A DNA stretch of 64,000 bases from Furcasterigmium furcatum (Eukaryota; Ascomycota; Sordariomycetes; Glomerellales; Plectosphaerellaceae), in contig BCIA01000004.1 of assembly GCA_001599815.1 (NCBI GenBank), positions 2,136,047-2,200,046 of the forward strand. Direction: 5' to 3'. Each line of letters starts with the position of its first letter. Positions within the stretch are counted from its first letter, which is position 1. Positions 20,535 through 31,943 of the stretch are shown here, piece after piece. Position numbers and translations under genes: made by a program. The notes below the pieces were generated by a model that was not told the origin of the DNA, ran no database searches, and worked only from the letters and a program-made list of their open reading frames with translations.

Positions 20535-21307
20535 GTAGATAACGACCGAACTTGAAGCCGACTCTTTTGTCTGGCCGACCAGGAGGATGGCACCGAAATT
20601 GACGGACAGTCAAGCAGTACAGAATTTAGGTACTTCCACTTAGAAATGGCGCCATGAGTCTCAACCCTTTCACTTCTCGTATCAGAGCTGGCTTGGAGTT
20701 CCCATGGGACAAAACAGTTTACCTGAATCCAGACATCCCTTTCCTGAATGCTCGCGTCCAAGACTACATAAGGCGATTGGAAGAGTGATCAACCGGGCCA
20801 ACTGGCAGGCCGCACACCGTTAGTGTCGGATGTGGTGTCTCCGGGAGAATCTTGATTAACATTTTCACACTTGGATGTTTGCCGTGCCTGGCTTTAGAAC
20901 GCATACAGCTGGAGGGTCACTTGGGCCATGACGCCAGCCTCCCTTGCAAAGCCCACGTCAGTTCATGCCACCACAGCTGCCAAGCCCGCGAAGCTGTGCC
21001 AAGCAGCTGTACTTATGTTTTCCCTTGTCTGAATCCACTGATAATGGTGGATCGATGAAGCTATCTCGGTTATCCAACTTACTCAAATAGGAAAGTGGGA
21101 CCCCGACATCGATTGTTCCCCCCGACAAGCCCACCCATCACAGGGACAACCAGAGACCATCATTGGCCCACTGCGTGTGGAGGTAGGCATCACCGACCCT
21201 CCCCGACGGGAAGAGCGTGGCCCTCAGAGTCAAAAGTGTTATTTAATCCATGGATTACATTGCACCTTGGGCAGCTTTGCTCCTAGACAACCAGGGTTCA
21301 TTTCATC
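20535..21307. other. Intergenic, 773 bp between tandem peptidases
   Basis: Promoter of the second peptidase. No gene or repeat recognised. Confidence 0.4.
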
Positions 21308-22962
21308 ATGTTGGCCAAGTCTGTCTTCCTCTGCACCGCACTTCTCCTTGACCATGTCGTTGGGCAGCGGCAGTACGGCTACAACCGCCGTGACGTCGTT
21401 CGGGATAACGAGGCGATTGCCCAGTTTTTCCCTGACGTTGACGTCGAGTTATTCTCCCCTGCCTTCACGCACCCAGAGACGGTCCCTGCAGGGTTTCGCG
21501 AAGGACTCGTAGGCCCAACCAACGATACAGTGCTATGTAAGTTTGCCCTGTCAAACCACACCAGTGACTATCAGAAACTGACCCTCTCCAAGCCGCATTT
21601 GCACAATCACTGGCCAATCGAAATGAATGGATGACGTTTCGGCGTTTTTGCTTTGCTTCGGAAGAAGGAAGGAAAATTCCCTACCTACGGCTCTCGGAGC
21701 CGTCGGGCGAGAAGAATCCGAATAAGATCCGTGTTTGGGTTCAAGGAGCAGTACACGGCGACGAACCCGGGGGCGACCAAGCCGTGCTTGCTCTCCTAGG
21801 AGCCCTGGATGCGAATCAAACATTGGCAGAGTCTCTCTTGAGGCACCTGGAGATTCTTGTCGTCCCTCGTTACAATCCCGACGGTGTCTTTTATTTGCAA
21901 GACACGTTCGCGACCAACCTCGACGTTAACCGCGACCACATCAAGCTCGCTCGTGAGCATACGCGAGAGATCAAACGCCAATTCAACAAATTCGCCCCTC
22001 ACGTTGCCATTGATGTTCATGAGTACACCGCAACGAGACAGTACGGCAGGTACCATATGGGCGCGGATTCGCTCACTACGCCCGGCAAGAATCTCAATAT
22101 CCACCCCGATATCCGGGCTATGTCGGAGAATCTCTTTGTCCCCCGAATCGCCGAAGCTCTGAAGACCCATGGCCTCCGTGGAGGCACATACATGACAACC
22201 CCGGGTAACAAAGATCTCGACTGGAAACCCCTATTCACCGAGGCAGGCTCTGATGCTAAGATCGGACGTAATGCCATGGGGTTGACTCAATGCATCGCTT
22301 TCCTCTCCGAAACTCGCGGAATCCAGCTCACGGACCAACACTTTCAGCGTCGTGTTTCTACCGGCTTGCTCACCATTCTAAGCATCCTCCAAACTGCCAC
22401 AGACAATGCCGAGCTCGTCCGCAATACCATTGAACAGAGTATCGATTCGTTTGTTGCCGGTAATGATGAGATCGTCGTCACAGACAGCCCACGGATCACA
22501 TCTCGCAACGTCAGTCTCATTGACACCACGGATAACACCATTGAGGATCGACCGATCACCTTCCGGTCTTTCACCCCCCCTAATACCAACCTTACGCGTG
22601 CCCGTCCCGAGGCCTACATCATTCCGGCTGCATGGACTGACCTGGTTGGTCGTTTGAGTGACCTCGGCCTCGAGGTCCAAAAGTTGGATGAGCCCTGGAG
22701 GGGCACTGCCGAGGCGCTGACGATCTCGTCGACGACATTTGAGTCGGAATACTACGAGGGAGTTGTTCGCGTTCGTATCACGACCGAAGCCTCGACAAAA
22801 GACATCAGCCTTCCCAAGGACAGTTTTCTCGTGAGCACAAGACAGAAGAATGCTGCGCTGGCATTCGTGGCCTTGGAGCCGGAGAACATCGACTCCTTTG
22901 CCTCTTTCAACCTTATTGCACTCGCTCCAGGCGACGAGTACCCAATATACAGAATCTTGTGA
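21308..22962 (+). CDS. Secreted M14-family metallocarboxypeptidase, tandem copy 2
   Basis: Paralogue of the gene at 18891. Exons 21308-21536 and 21593-22962, 532 aa. The intron (56 nt, phase 1) sits at the same place as in copy 1, just before the conserved NRNEW/ERNEW. Signal peptide MLAKSVFLCTALLLDHVVG. Zinc ligands HGDEPG and AIDVHEYTA, catalytic-Glu motif FLSETRGI, then TDQHFQRRV as in copy 1. The C-terminal SRARPEAYIIP-like block and the end DEYPIYRIL also match copy 1. The intron here is not a multiple of three, so splicing is required. Same strand and same intron position indicate a tandem duplication. Extracellular peptide breakdown is the likely role. Confidence 0.9.
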
Positions 22963-23458
22963 GCAGGGCATTCTCTATAGGGCCTTACACCTAACAATAC
23001 AAACTCAATGCAACAAAATCGCTCCCTTAGATTGACAAGCCAAAATGCCATGCTTCTAATTATCTATATGCCCTCGCGCCGCTTCGTTTTCTTGCGGGGT
23101 TATAGACACGCGGACGAACTTCTATTAGATTCTCATACTAATCTGGCGGGGTGTCGTAACGCCTGGTGGCACTTGTGTTCTACCCCATTGATGTTCAACC
23201 GAGGAGGGGCGTTAATCGCCGAAGAATGGAGGAGATATTACGTACTAACTGTCAGTCCTGGGAGCTTGGGGAGAAGAAAATCGTTGGGGTTGATGTTGGA
23301 GGTCGATAGCGTGTGCCATGCAACTCCAACTCGGAATACTACTGGGAACGTCTTCTAAAGATTGTACATGTACGCGCCCAAACAAATTGATGGCGTCCCT
23401 GTTGCCTGAGGAGACCCTACTGCCATCTTCTCTTCCGTTGATCCCGTGGATGCCACGA
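22963..23458. other. Intergenic, 496 bp, between convergent genes
   Basis: 3' flanks of the second peptidase and of the sugar porter. Holds repeat copy B. Nothing else is seen. Confidence 0.45.
23178..23370. repeat. Dispersed repeat, copy B (about 190 bp)
   Basis: Partner of copy A at 17285-17470, same orientation, about 5.9 kb apart. The two copies bracket the tandem peptidase pair. See copy A for the shared blocks. Confidence 0.7.
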
Positions 23459-25185
23459 CTAGACTTCTCGGTGCTCGGACGTCACCCCGTTGTCCGACAC
23501 AATGGACTGCTTCTTGGCCGGGAGGGAATCGTCGTTGGGGGAGTCTGTCTCCTTGTCCTCGACAGTCTTTACAGCGACAGTCGCATCCTGGTCGCCAAAG
23601 AGGATATCAATCTCCTCCAGAGTCCGACCAGCTGTCTCGGGCAGCCATCTGTGCATGATGAAAGCGCCGGCCCAAGGCACCAGAATGAACAAGAGGAGAT
23701 ACCTCCAGCCCACAGCAGCAAACGCCGTCGGAGCAACTTGGGTGTACAGGAGGGTCATGATGAAGAGCCCCGAGACGCTGAACCCAACGCCCTGGGCTCG
23801 AATCGAGGTAGGGAAGATCTCCGCGCAGTAGACGTACGATGACGCGTCCAGGGTGCCGCCGTAGAATGTGACAAAGAGGTACAGGAAGAACACGCCGAAC
23901 CCATTGCCCAGCTTGTTCGGGCTGCCTGCAAACTGGGCGACCATGGCGGCGAAGCCCGAAAGCGAGAGGGAGCATCCGATGAGCCCGGTGAGCATGATGC
24001 GGATGCGCCCCCAGCGGTCCAGCATCATGGCGTTGACCCAGTTCATGAAAGCGGCCCAGCTGTTGTAGCAGGCGTACAAGAGCAGAGGGGTCGAGTGGTG
24101 CAGGCCGAGGTTGTTGTACAGCAGAATTTGGTAGTTGTTGACGACCAAGACGCCTGTTGACTGCGCGATGCACCTGCATTGACTCAACATTAGCCTCGCT
24201 CGCACGTAACTGGAGTGTTTGTGGATGGGAGAGTACATACTGCACGAAGAAACCGTACAACATCCTCGTTCGGAATGACTTCTTAGTAAAGGCAATCTTC
24301 CAGCCGACAGGGCCGGTATGTTCCCTCTCATACTGAAGCTGCGCGAGGATTTGCCGAAGCTCGTCCTGCGCAAGGGCGTCCTCCGTATCTTCGGGGGTGT
24401 GATGAAGCTTGCGAAGCACATCGAAGGCAGCATTGGCCTGGTCCTTAGTGCAGAGCCATCGTGGACTCTCGTCCATCCATGGGGAGCCTGAAAGAAGAAG
24501 CAGCGGCGCGATGATCTGGAAGGCAAGGCAGAGACGCCACTGGAGCGCGGGGTTGGTGATGAACCAACAGGCATAGCCGACCCAACCAGACATGCCCTTG
24601 ATATGAACGTCAGCATCAGTTCCGCGGTCACGGATCGCGGGGAACTTACATATCCACAGACAACGAGGAAGCCATGTGTTCCCACCATGCGACCCCTCAC
24701 CTTTGCAGGGGAGATTTCCGACTGGTAGATGGGCACAGCCACGTCCATCATTCCAACGCCGACTCCATTCAAGAATCGTCCCACGAGGAGCATGGCGATG
24801 TGGGGTGATCCGGCCTGAAGGGCCGCAGAAACGATGCACAGAAAGGCGCTCGCCTGGATGGCTCTGCGGCGTCCGGCTACGTTGAGGAGCTGTGGAACAA
24901 GCCAGCAGCCGATAAACCCACCGGCTGCAAAGAGTCCATTGATAGCTGAGGGCCAGAGCGTCAGATCATGTTCAGTTTCTAGCCATTAGATGTAGGACGC
25001 GACGTACCTCCAATGAGACTATTGGCCTTCTCGGCATCAGGGCCGTGAATGTCGAGATTGAAGTATGCAAGAAAGGAGTCCAAGCCAAGGATGGCTCCGA
25101 CAATGGCAGAGTTGAAGCCATATGTAAATGACCCGAGGGCCACGAAGAAGACGATCAGAAAGTTGTATCGGTTATGTGTCGCCAT
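23459..25185 (-). CDS. MFS sugar porter (SP family, lactose-permease-like)
   Basis: Exons 25185-25008, 24945-24650, 24596-24241 and 24173-23459, 514 aa, all phases consistent. Starts MATHNRYNFLIVFFVALGSFTYGFN (TM1). SP marks: GRRR after TM2, GRFLNGVGVGMMDVAVPIYQSE (TM4-5), DESPRWL after TM6, DRWGRIR after TM8, and LPETAGRTLEEIDILFG after TM12. The wording resembles the fungal lactose/galacturonate-type branch of the SP family; the substrate is not certain. The two longest open frames alone lack the middle exon junctions. It is convergent with the M14 peptidase. Confidence 0.92.
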
Positions 25186-25980
25186 GTTGACAACTATTGG
25201 TGCTGAAGATGATGAAGTTCCTGGGGCCGACTGTTTGGCGTGACAGGGAGCGAGGGAAGCTCGCCATTTGTACGATAGCTCATAGCTTCACCGTGACATT
25301 AGCCATCTGGATAACTACCAAGAGAGCCAGGTACTAACCCACACCACCCGACCCCACGACCTCGACACCGTGACCTGCACCCCGGAGAGCCTGGGGTCGT
25401 CTGGCGGGGGCGGGCCAGTCAGTCGGTGTTCTCCATGTTCCCAGCGGGCTACAACCACCAACAACCTGTGCCGACTAGTATCTACCCTTGGATGGTATCT
25501 ACCCCAGAATAGTGGAGCGTGGCTTTTCATGAATCGCGAAACCAAGCCATCGGTAGTCGAAGTACTTTCCACCCCAACTGCGGCAAGCTAGCTACCCGGC
25601 TGGGCCGGCTACCATCTCCTCATGGCCTTGCGGGTGTGTCCGAAGCTGCCCCAAGGCCCAGGCCCCAAGGACTTTGTCCGCCTCGCAGCGAGCCGGTAAT
25701 GATGCCGGGGGAGGGAACAATTTCTGCGCAATGTATCCACCATCTGGAAGACAAGCTCGCCTCGCATTCATCCCCTTGGTCCAGATCCCCGACTCGCGCA
25801 CGCGGAGGCCAGACAACAGACAGTCCAGAGCGCCTCAGACCCCAAGGGCAACGGGCCCCTGTCCTCGGTCCCGGCCACCAAGGATCCTGACGAGTGCGTA
25901 GCTTTCTTCGTTCCAATCTCCACTGATGCAAATCACGCGCAACTTTTCATGATGGCTTCATTCATTTGGAATTCAATTCA
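25186..25980. other. Intergenic, 795 bp
   Basis: Promoter of the sugar porter and 3' flank of the 2OG-like relic. Several overlapping short ORFs without motifs. No gene supported. Confidence 0.45.
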
Positions 25981-26784
25981 CTACAGACGGATTTTTCTGT
26001 TGTCGAGATCCTTCACCCGCTGCGCAGTGCTGAGCTCCCGCGAACTCAGGGGTCTCATCAATGCCCCGGCCACCCGTGTGTAGAGAACATCTTCATTGGG
26101 GCACACTGAATACACGACAATGCCATGCCCATCCGCAGCCAGCGTCGGGCCAATTGCTCCGAGTTCCTTCAGGAAAGAATTGGGAATCGACCCATCGGTG
26201 AACACTGACAATGCTTCCCCGAATAGAACGGCGGCGGTCTGAGGTGTCTTCAGGCTCACCAGGACGGTCTGAGAACCCACGGAATGGTGTGTCAGTCATC
26301 TTGGTCTATCAAGCCGTGAAGGCTAGGAATGCGCAACTCACCAATGTGGACCACGCGGTCCCAACACCATGAACATTGTTGACAATTTTGATATCACTCC
26401 TACTCGGAGCATCATACTCGTGCATTTCGCTGAGATACTTCTCCCAGGGTAGCTCTATCGCATGGCTGATGTTGTTCAGCACGAGCGATGCAAGTCGGTG
26501 GAGCTTCTCACTGAAGCCGCGGAGCGGCGACTGTGCACCAGCCTCGGTCTTCAGCTCCTCGATCGGCACCTCCATGGATGTCAGCACTGGCGTGTAAAGA
26601 ATCCGGGGAGATTGAGACGGACACCCACAAAACCATGACCTTTCAGGCCACTGGCGGCCTTGTCGTCCAGTCCAAAGTCGAAACCAGACACGGACAATCC
26701 GAACTCGCCACGGGAGATGATCTCGCGGAAAATTGGAAGCGCCTCAAAGTTTCCGAGGGCGTCGAACGGGATCGTTTGCCCCAT
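25981..26784 (-). pseudogene. Degenerate 2OG-Fe(II) oxygenase-like gene (isopenicillin-N-synthase superfamily), relic 1
   Basis: Readable in three pieces. The N-terminal MGQTIPFDALGNFEAL...RGEFGL reads like the DIOX_N start. The middle LHRLASLVLNNISHAIELP...KYLSEMHEYDAPSRSDIKIV resembles the helix before the catalytic core. After an intron (~26308 to ~26263) comes the C-terminal VLVSLKTPQTAAVLFGEALSVFTDGSIPNSF...VVYSVCPNEDVLYT. The core iron ligands (HxD and the distal His of LPSxxHRV) are missing at the expected points (GTAWSTL; IPNSFLKEL). The first two pieces are in different frames: either a 38-nt intron (26624-26587) or, more likely, a 1-nt frameshift near 26600-26610, since RILYTPVLTSMEVP reads well just upstream. 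A related relic lies at 38545-39265 with the same intron position. Family assignment is by pattern only. Confidence 0.45.
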
Positions 26785-27276
26785 GGTGATTTCCTGATCT
26801 TGACGATCAGTTTGTGCCCGTGCCTTTCGTGACAGGTGGCCGGCTTCACACTGGCAGTGGAATGTTCTTTAAATTCCGGCGTAAATGCGAATCTTCCTGG
26901 CCATCCCCGGTGGTTCTGGGGTAAAATTGCTTGCTGTGTAATCAAAGGTTCGCCTCGAGTGGATGACTGAACGAGGCGGGCGAGGTAGTGGTAAGTACTT
27001 ACATCAACTGCTACTCCATCTCGTAGTTAGTAAGGTACGAGGGAAAATTTCGTACGGACCGACCCCATGGCAGCTGGGATGGCGCGTGGGGTAAAAATTG
27101 ATTCTGAATCATGACCTCCTCAACCTGGCTGCTAGTCACAAAAGGAGGCATTACCGCCGAGTCGGAAATGTCGCGCGGCAAACATTCCAGGGTTTCATCT
27201 GGAAACCAACAACGATTGATCAGCTTCCATCTGCATTCTCCTTCAAGCAAGTCGCGGCCATCCTAGATTCATCAAG
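26785..27276. other. Intergenic, 492 bp
   Basis: Divergent region between the 2OG-like relic and the OYE-type gene. No further element recognised. Confidence 0.4.
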
Positions 27277-28627
27277 ATGGGATCTCAGAGCGCGAGACTG
27301 TCGTCCCTGTTGGCGCCGTTGCCAATGGAATCGTTAGATCTGAAGAACCGCGTCGTTATGGCTTCTCTGACCCGCAACCGCGATGCCACTCCCCGAGAAG
27401 ACCTCCATGTTCCGTACTATGAGGAGCGGTCTAGTGTCGGTTTGATAGTAGGTCTCGAGCAACATAGCACCCTTTCAGAGTACTGTTCGGTAATCTGACG
27501 GACGGAACAGATCTCGGAGGCTGCCCTCATCTGTCCGCAGGGCGTTGAGTGGACCTACATGCCCGGGATATACTCCCAAGAGCACGTGGCAGGTTGGAAA
27601 CGTGTGACAGACGCCGTGCACGCCAAAGGCGGCCTCATCTTTTGCCAGCTTCATCATGTCGGACGCGTGGCACACCCTGGCACCCGTGTGCAGCGAGAGT
27701 CCGGGCAACCCGTGCCCGGGCCATCAGCAATTGCAGCCCGGGGAGGGAAATTCCGGAACGTGCCTGGGGGTCCCGGCTATGTGACCCCCACGCCGATAGA
27801 GGACCCGGACGTGATCATCGAGCTGTACGCAAGGGCGTCAAGGCTTGCGAAGGAGGCGGGATTCGATGGTGTCGAGCTGCACAATGCCAACGGCTACCTC
27901 CCCATGCAATTCTTGGAATCGCACAGCAACCGCCGAGCCGATAAATGGGGAGGATCAGTGGCCAACAGGATGAGATTCTCCTTGGCTTGCCTGGCCAAGA
28001 TGAACGAGTCCTTCCCGTACAGCCGAATCGGCGTCAAGATCGCGCCTTGCGGTGGCTACAACGACATGGGAGAGATGGACTCCCAGGGGACACCGTCCGC
28101 GGAGGCGGCAAAGGCTACCTACCAGCCCTTCTGCGAGAAGCTTGAGACACTTGGGCTCGCCTACGTCCAGGTCATGAGATGGTGGAGTGCGTATGATCTC
28201 ATGATTGATGGCAAACCCAGAGGCATTGAATGGGACCCGATCGCCTTCTTGCGCCCTATCCTCAAGAATACACCCTTGTTCGGCAACACGGGGTTCACGC
28301 CGCATGAGGCAGACGATTGGATCCGCCAGGGTCTCATGGACGCCGTGGTCATCGGTCGCCCGCTTCTTTACAACCCCGACTACGTCACGAAACTCGAGCA
28401 GGGACTGGAGGACAGCCTCTATGAAGAGCAGCCAGGTGACGAGTTCTGGTGGTAGTAAGTTGGATATCTCCGTCCGGCTGGATTTTGCGAGGTAATTACT
28501 GACTTTTTGTAGCAAATGGCGGAATAACGACAAGCGGGATGGCTACCTCAACTGGTCGGACAGGGCTATCAAGTCTGTCGGCGAGGGCGGGGGGAACAAG
28601 AGCAGACTGGCAGCCATTCATGACTGA
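27277..28627 (+). CDS. Old Yellow Enzyme-type NADH:flavin oxidoreductase
   Basis: FMN ene-reductase that reduces activated C=C bonds with NAD(P)H. Exons 27277-27447, 27511-28454 and 28513-28627 give 409 aa. The last exon adds KWRNNDKRDGYLNWSDRAIK, and is missed if reading stops at the TAG directly after EFWW. Motifs: NRVVMASLTRNR (N-terminal strand), LHHVGR, the active-site stretch DGVELHNANGYLPMQF then SNRRADKWGGSVANR, GNTGF, and VVIGRPLLYNPD (FMN phosphate). The usual His-x-x-His/Asn pair appears as HNAN. Cytosolic. Neighbours are the 2OG-like relic and an ADH, compatible with a small-molecule tailoring or detoxification role, but this is not proven. Confidence 0.93.
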
Positions 28628-28898
28628 TGTTGATCAGAAGCGTCCAGTTGCTGGATACCATAGATCAAGAACACCAGACTTCCCATGCCGTTCATGCCGT
28701 CCTACGTAATGAACTCCAGGGTGCATGTCGCTTCCTGCAAGTGAACAATGATGAATATTCAATTCTGGTCTGAAAGACAATCTTAAAAGGGACGAGGATT
28801 TCTAAAACAATCGATAGAATCCTGCTTAAAAGGAACCCTCGGGGGTTTATTCAGATTTTGGTGGACATATCTACAAAGAATTCCTTGACTTTTTGTAA

Positions 28899-30072
28899 CT
28901 ATGGGACCAGGATGATCTTGTGAGCTTTCCGGTTGTCAAAGATGTCATACGCCTCAACGGCATCCTCGAGCTTCATATGCTTGTCACACAAGAACGCAAC
29001 CTTGTCCTGCACACGAGTGAGACACTCGAGGGCCTCGCCAAAGATACCATAAACCGGGCAACGCCCAAACTCAAAGGTGACGTTCTTGCCGTGGAGGGTC
29101 GGGCCGTTTATCACAAGGTCCTGGGTTTGGACTCCCACGCTGCTGATGATCCCGAAAGGACGGATCAGGTCAAGGCAGAGGTTCAGTGGCTCTTGTCCTC
29201 CGACGATCTCGAGGACGAGATCAGCGCCTCGGCCGTCGGTGGCCGCCTTGATCTTCTCGACGGGGTTGTCGTTGAGGTGGATGGGCTTCGCACCCATCTT
29301 CTCGGCTTGGGCGATACGATCCGGGACCATGTCGATGGCGTAGACGGTGTCGGCCCAAGTGAGGGCAGATGCGATGGCGCACATTCCAACAGGCCCGCAG
29401 CCAACCACGGCGACGATGGTGTTCTTCGCCTCCTCGGGTGCCATGCGCTTCAGAAAGCGCGAGGCAGCGAAATATCCCGTCGGGAAGATGTCACCCATGA
29501 GGACCAATAGTCCTTCGGGGATCGAGGGAGGAGGGTGGTACAGGCTGGTGTCGGCGTAGGGTATCCTGACATATTCCGCTTGGCCGCCATCGATATCCCG
29601 TGGCGAGGAGCGATTGCCTGCATAGCTGTGTTAGTTGGAGTACATGAGTCTGATGGGCGGGATTGCCTACCAAACAGGTAATACTCCGGGCAACGGCTAG
29701 TTTGACCCTTCGCACAATAGAAACAGTTTCCGCATTGAGTCGAGAAGGATGCCTGTTGTGACCGTCAGCCATGGTCCCAGAGACGATGCCAGACAGAAAG
29801 AAACTCACAACAGCCAGTTCTCCGACCTTGAACTTGGAGACTCCTTTGCCCACGGAATGAATCGTGCCCACGATCTCGTGGCCAGGGACGAAACCTCCGG
29901 GGAGCTTCTGGTGTCCACGGAACCAGTGAAGATCGCTGCCACAGAGTCCTGCAGCCGTGACCTTGATGATGGCATCCCGGTCGTCTTCGATCTGAGGCAT
30001 GGGGTAGTCCTCCACCACGACCTTGCCAGGCTCCTTGAACACCACCGCACGCATGGTTTTCGGGGAAGCCAT
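28899..30072 (-). CDS. Zinc alcohol dehydrogenase, formaldehyde-dehydrogenase/threonine-dehydrogenase-like
   Basis: Exons 30072-29809, 29752-29671 and 29617-28899, 354 aa. Catalytic zinc: Cys in AAGLCGSDLHWF and His-Glu in VPGHEIVGTI. All four structural-zinc cysteines are present in CGNCFYCAKGQTSRC, coded by the small 82-nt second exon. The Rossmann turn is GCGPVG. The GSDLH and PVYGIF-like wording matches the glutathione-independent formaldehyde/threonine dehydrogenase branch rather than classical ADH. It is convergent with the OYE gene, 271 bp apart. The substrate is unknown. Confidence 0.92.
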
Positions 30073-30859
30073 CTTCGAAGGTTAATGTTAGGTCGGCGAG
30101 GAAGCAAGCAAAGCTGATTCACTATGGGTCTGATCTAACTCGAAAGGACGAGAAGGCTAAAGAGCATCAACTACGGTTTATTTATCGTCGTTTTCCAGCT
30201 CCTTTGGGCATTAACCCCTCCCCTCTACAGCCCAGATCCCCGGTGCCCTCTCCATACTCGTTTGTCGTCGGCCCCGGAATGCGGGGAGCGCCGAGGACTT
30301 CAAGTGAGGGGGCGGGGTGTGTTGTGGTAAGTATCGGTAGACTTATGATGGATGTCCGTCCCCTCGGCCAATGTCAGTTGGTCACCTGGACACTGATCGT
30401 GTCGGCTCCGGCCGTTACTGGTTGAACCAAGGTACCGTGATCCTGCTTTTTGTGTTGACCTTGTCAGAACTTTGCCCGGTCTATCTCCGAGTGATTGGGG
30501 TATTTACTCCAAGTACGGGGCGTTCAGGGAGAAGGCCGCCACAAACTACCCAAACTCCGCTGCCCGAGATGCGGCGGCAGACACAGAAAGGCCAATTTGC
30601 TGGGCGGATCTCCCATGAAGCCTCCATGGGGTGGGTAGGGACTTGTGCTGAATGCTCGTTTACATAGCGTTGTCCATATACATACCTGTACCACACGGGA
30701 CCAGGATGCCAAGTACCTCCCTAGACATATCATCACGAACCGCCGCGGCAGCAAAGTAAGTCCCGCTTCAAGGCGCAATCTCTCTGGACTGCCGACTATG
30801 ATGGAAAGTATCTGTCGACTGAGGTGAGATGTCTACCAAGTACACCGCTATCCAACCCG
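30073..30859. other. Intergenic, 787 bp
   Basis: ADH promoter region, then AT-poor sequence without a credible gene up to the ALDH pseudogene. Confidence 0.4.
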
Positions 30860-31500
30860 AGCCCATTTTAGCAGTCGGCCTCCTACATCGACGGGCAATG
30901 ACTAGGCGCATCGAGCCGCAAGACGTTCGATGTTGAGGATCCTAGAACAGGCAAATCCATTGCTTCATATTATGACGAAAATGGGGGCAACATTGTCGTA
31001 GAGTCGAGAGATTGAGCATTCGCAGCCTACCGAACTCGGGGTCCCCGCGGAGCGGATCTGCGGCAACATCGCGATACCCTCGTCGGCGGACCGTGGACTG
31101 TTTATCCACAAGCAATACATCAGCGTCACTGCTGCGTCAGTTCACGAGCTGACCATTCTAGACGGCATGAAGCCCTCGACGCTTCTTGGCTGCGAGGAGA
31201 CACTTGGGCCCGTCCTCTGCTCCATTGGTTGTAGTCAACACCAAAGAAAAAGTTGTTCAGCTGGCGAATGACACCGACATGGGGCTGGCCAGCTATTCTT
31301 TTCACCAGTGATGGGAATGATACATAGCGGTTGGTGGAATGTTTCGAAGCATGATCCCGTATGAGCACGGGGAATTTGTCTGCGGCCGAATATCCGTTTG
31401 GTGGTGTGAAGCTCTCAGGCTCCGGAAAGAGTCTGGCACGGATGTTGCAGGAGAGGAATACCTGGTGTCAAAGACCGGTACTCTCACTCTCTGATCTAAA
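30860..31500 (+). pseudogene. Aldehyde dehydrogenase pseudogene (succinate-semialdehyde-dehydrogenase-like)
   Basis: Fragments in several frames match an SSADH-type enzyme in the correct order: SYIDGQ then a stop where Trp is usual (TGG to TGA), FDVEDPRTGKSIAS, ELGVPAERICGNIAI, GCEETLGPVL, VVNTKEKVVQLANDTDMGLASY, TGNLSAAEYPFGGVKLSGSGK, and finally ESGTDVAGEEYLVSKTGTL. It spans only ~640 nt against ~1.45 kb for an intact gene. The central catalytic region with the Cys nucleophile is deleted, and at least three frameshifts are needed. It is a clear relic. It is distinct from the intact ALDH at 1528, whose motif wording differs. Confidence 0.85.
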
Positions 31501-31943
31501 GTATAGTATTCTGATGATATTGAGCGTGAAGGCTCGTTCGCAAAGCACGTGTATGCCTTCTTTGGTGGTAGGGTGAGACTCCGTTGTCTTCTAGAAATCT
31601 GCCACCAGTGCGATTCGGTTCAGCGTGTAAGTATCGCGCTAATGGCCCCGGCCAGCCCAGCCCCCGTCCTTGCATCCATCAATCGGGAATAGCAAGGGAG
31701 CTGACCGCGTGGAGCAAGTTTTGTTCGTTGGTCGGGGCTTATAACGAGACGATCTCCCCGGATTCCCCAGACCCCAAGCAGTAGCAGCACTACTCGCCAG
31801 ATCCGGACGCCCTAGGTTCAGCTTGTCTGCGAGCCCGACTCCAACGTCTCTCACTCACTGCCCCTGACTGTCCAAGACACTGTACTCGACCGACATCGCC
31901 AGAGCGTGCGATCCCGAGAAAGGCCGCAAGCCATGTGGAAAAC
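31501..31943. other. Intergenic, 443 bp: promoter of the C2H2 regulator
   Basis: No further coding signal. An ATG at 31933 gives only four codons before a stop and overlaps the context of the chosen ATG at 31944. Confidence 0.4.
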
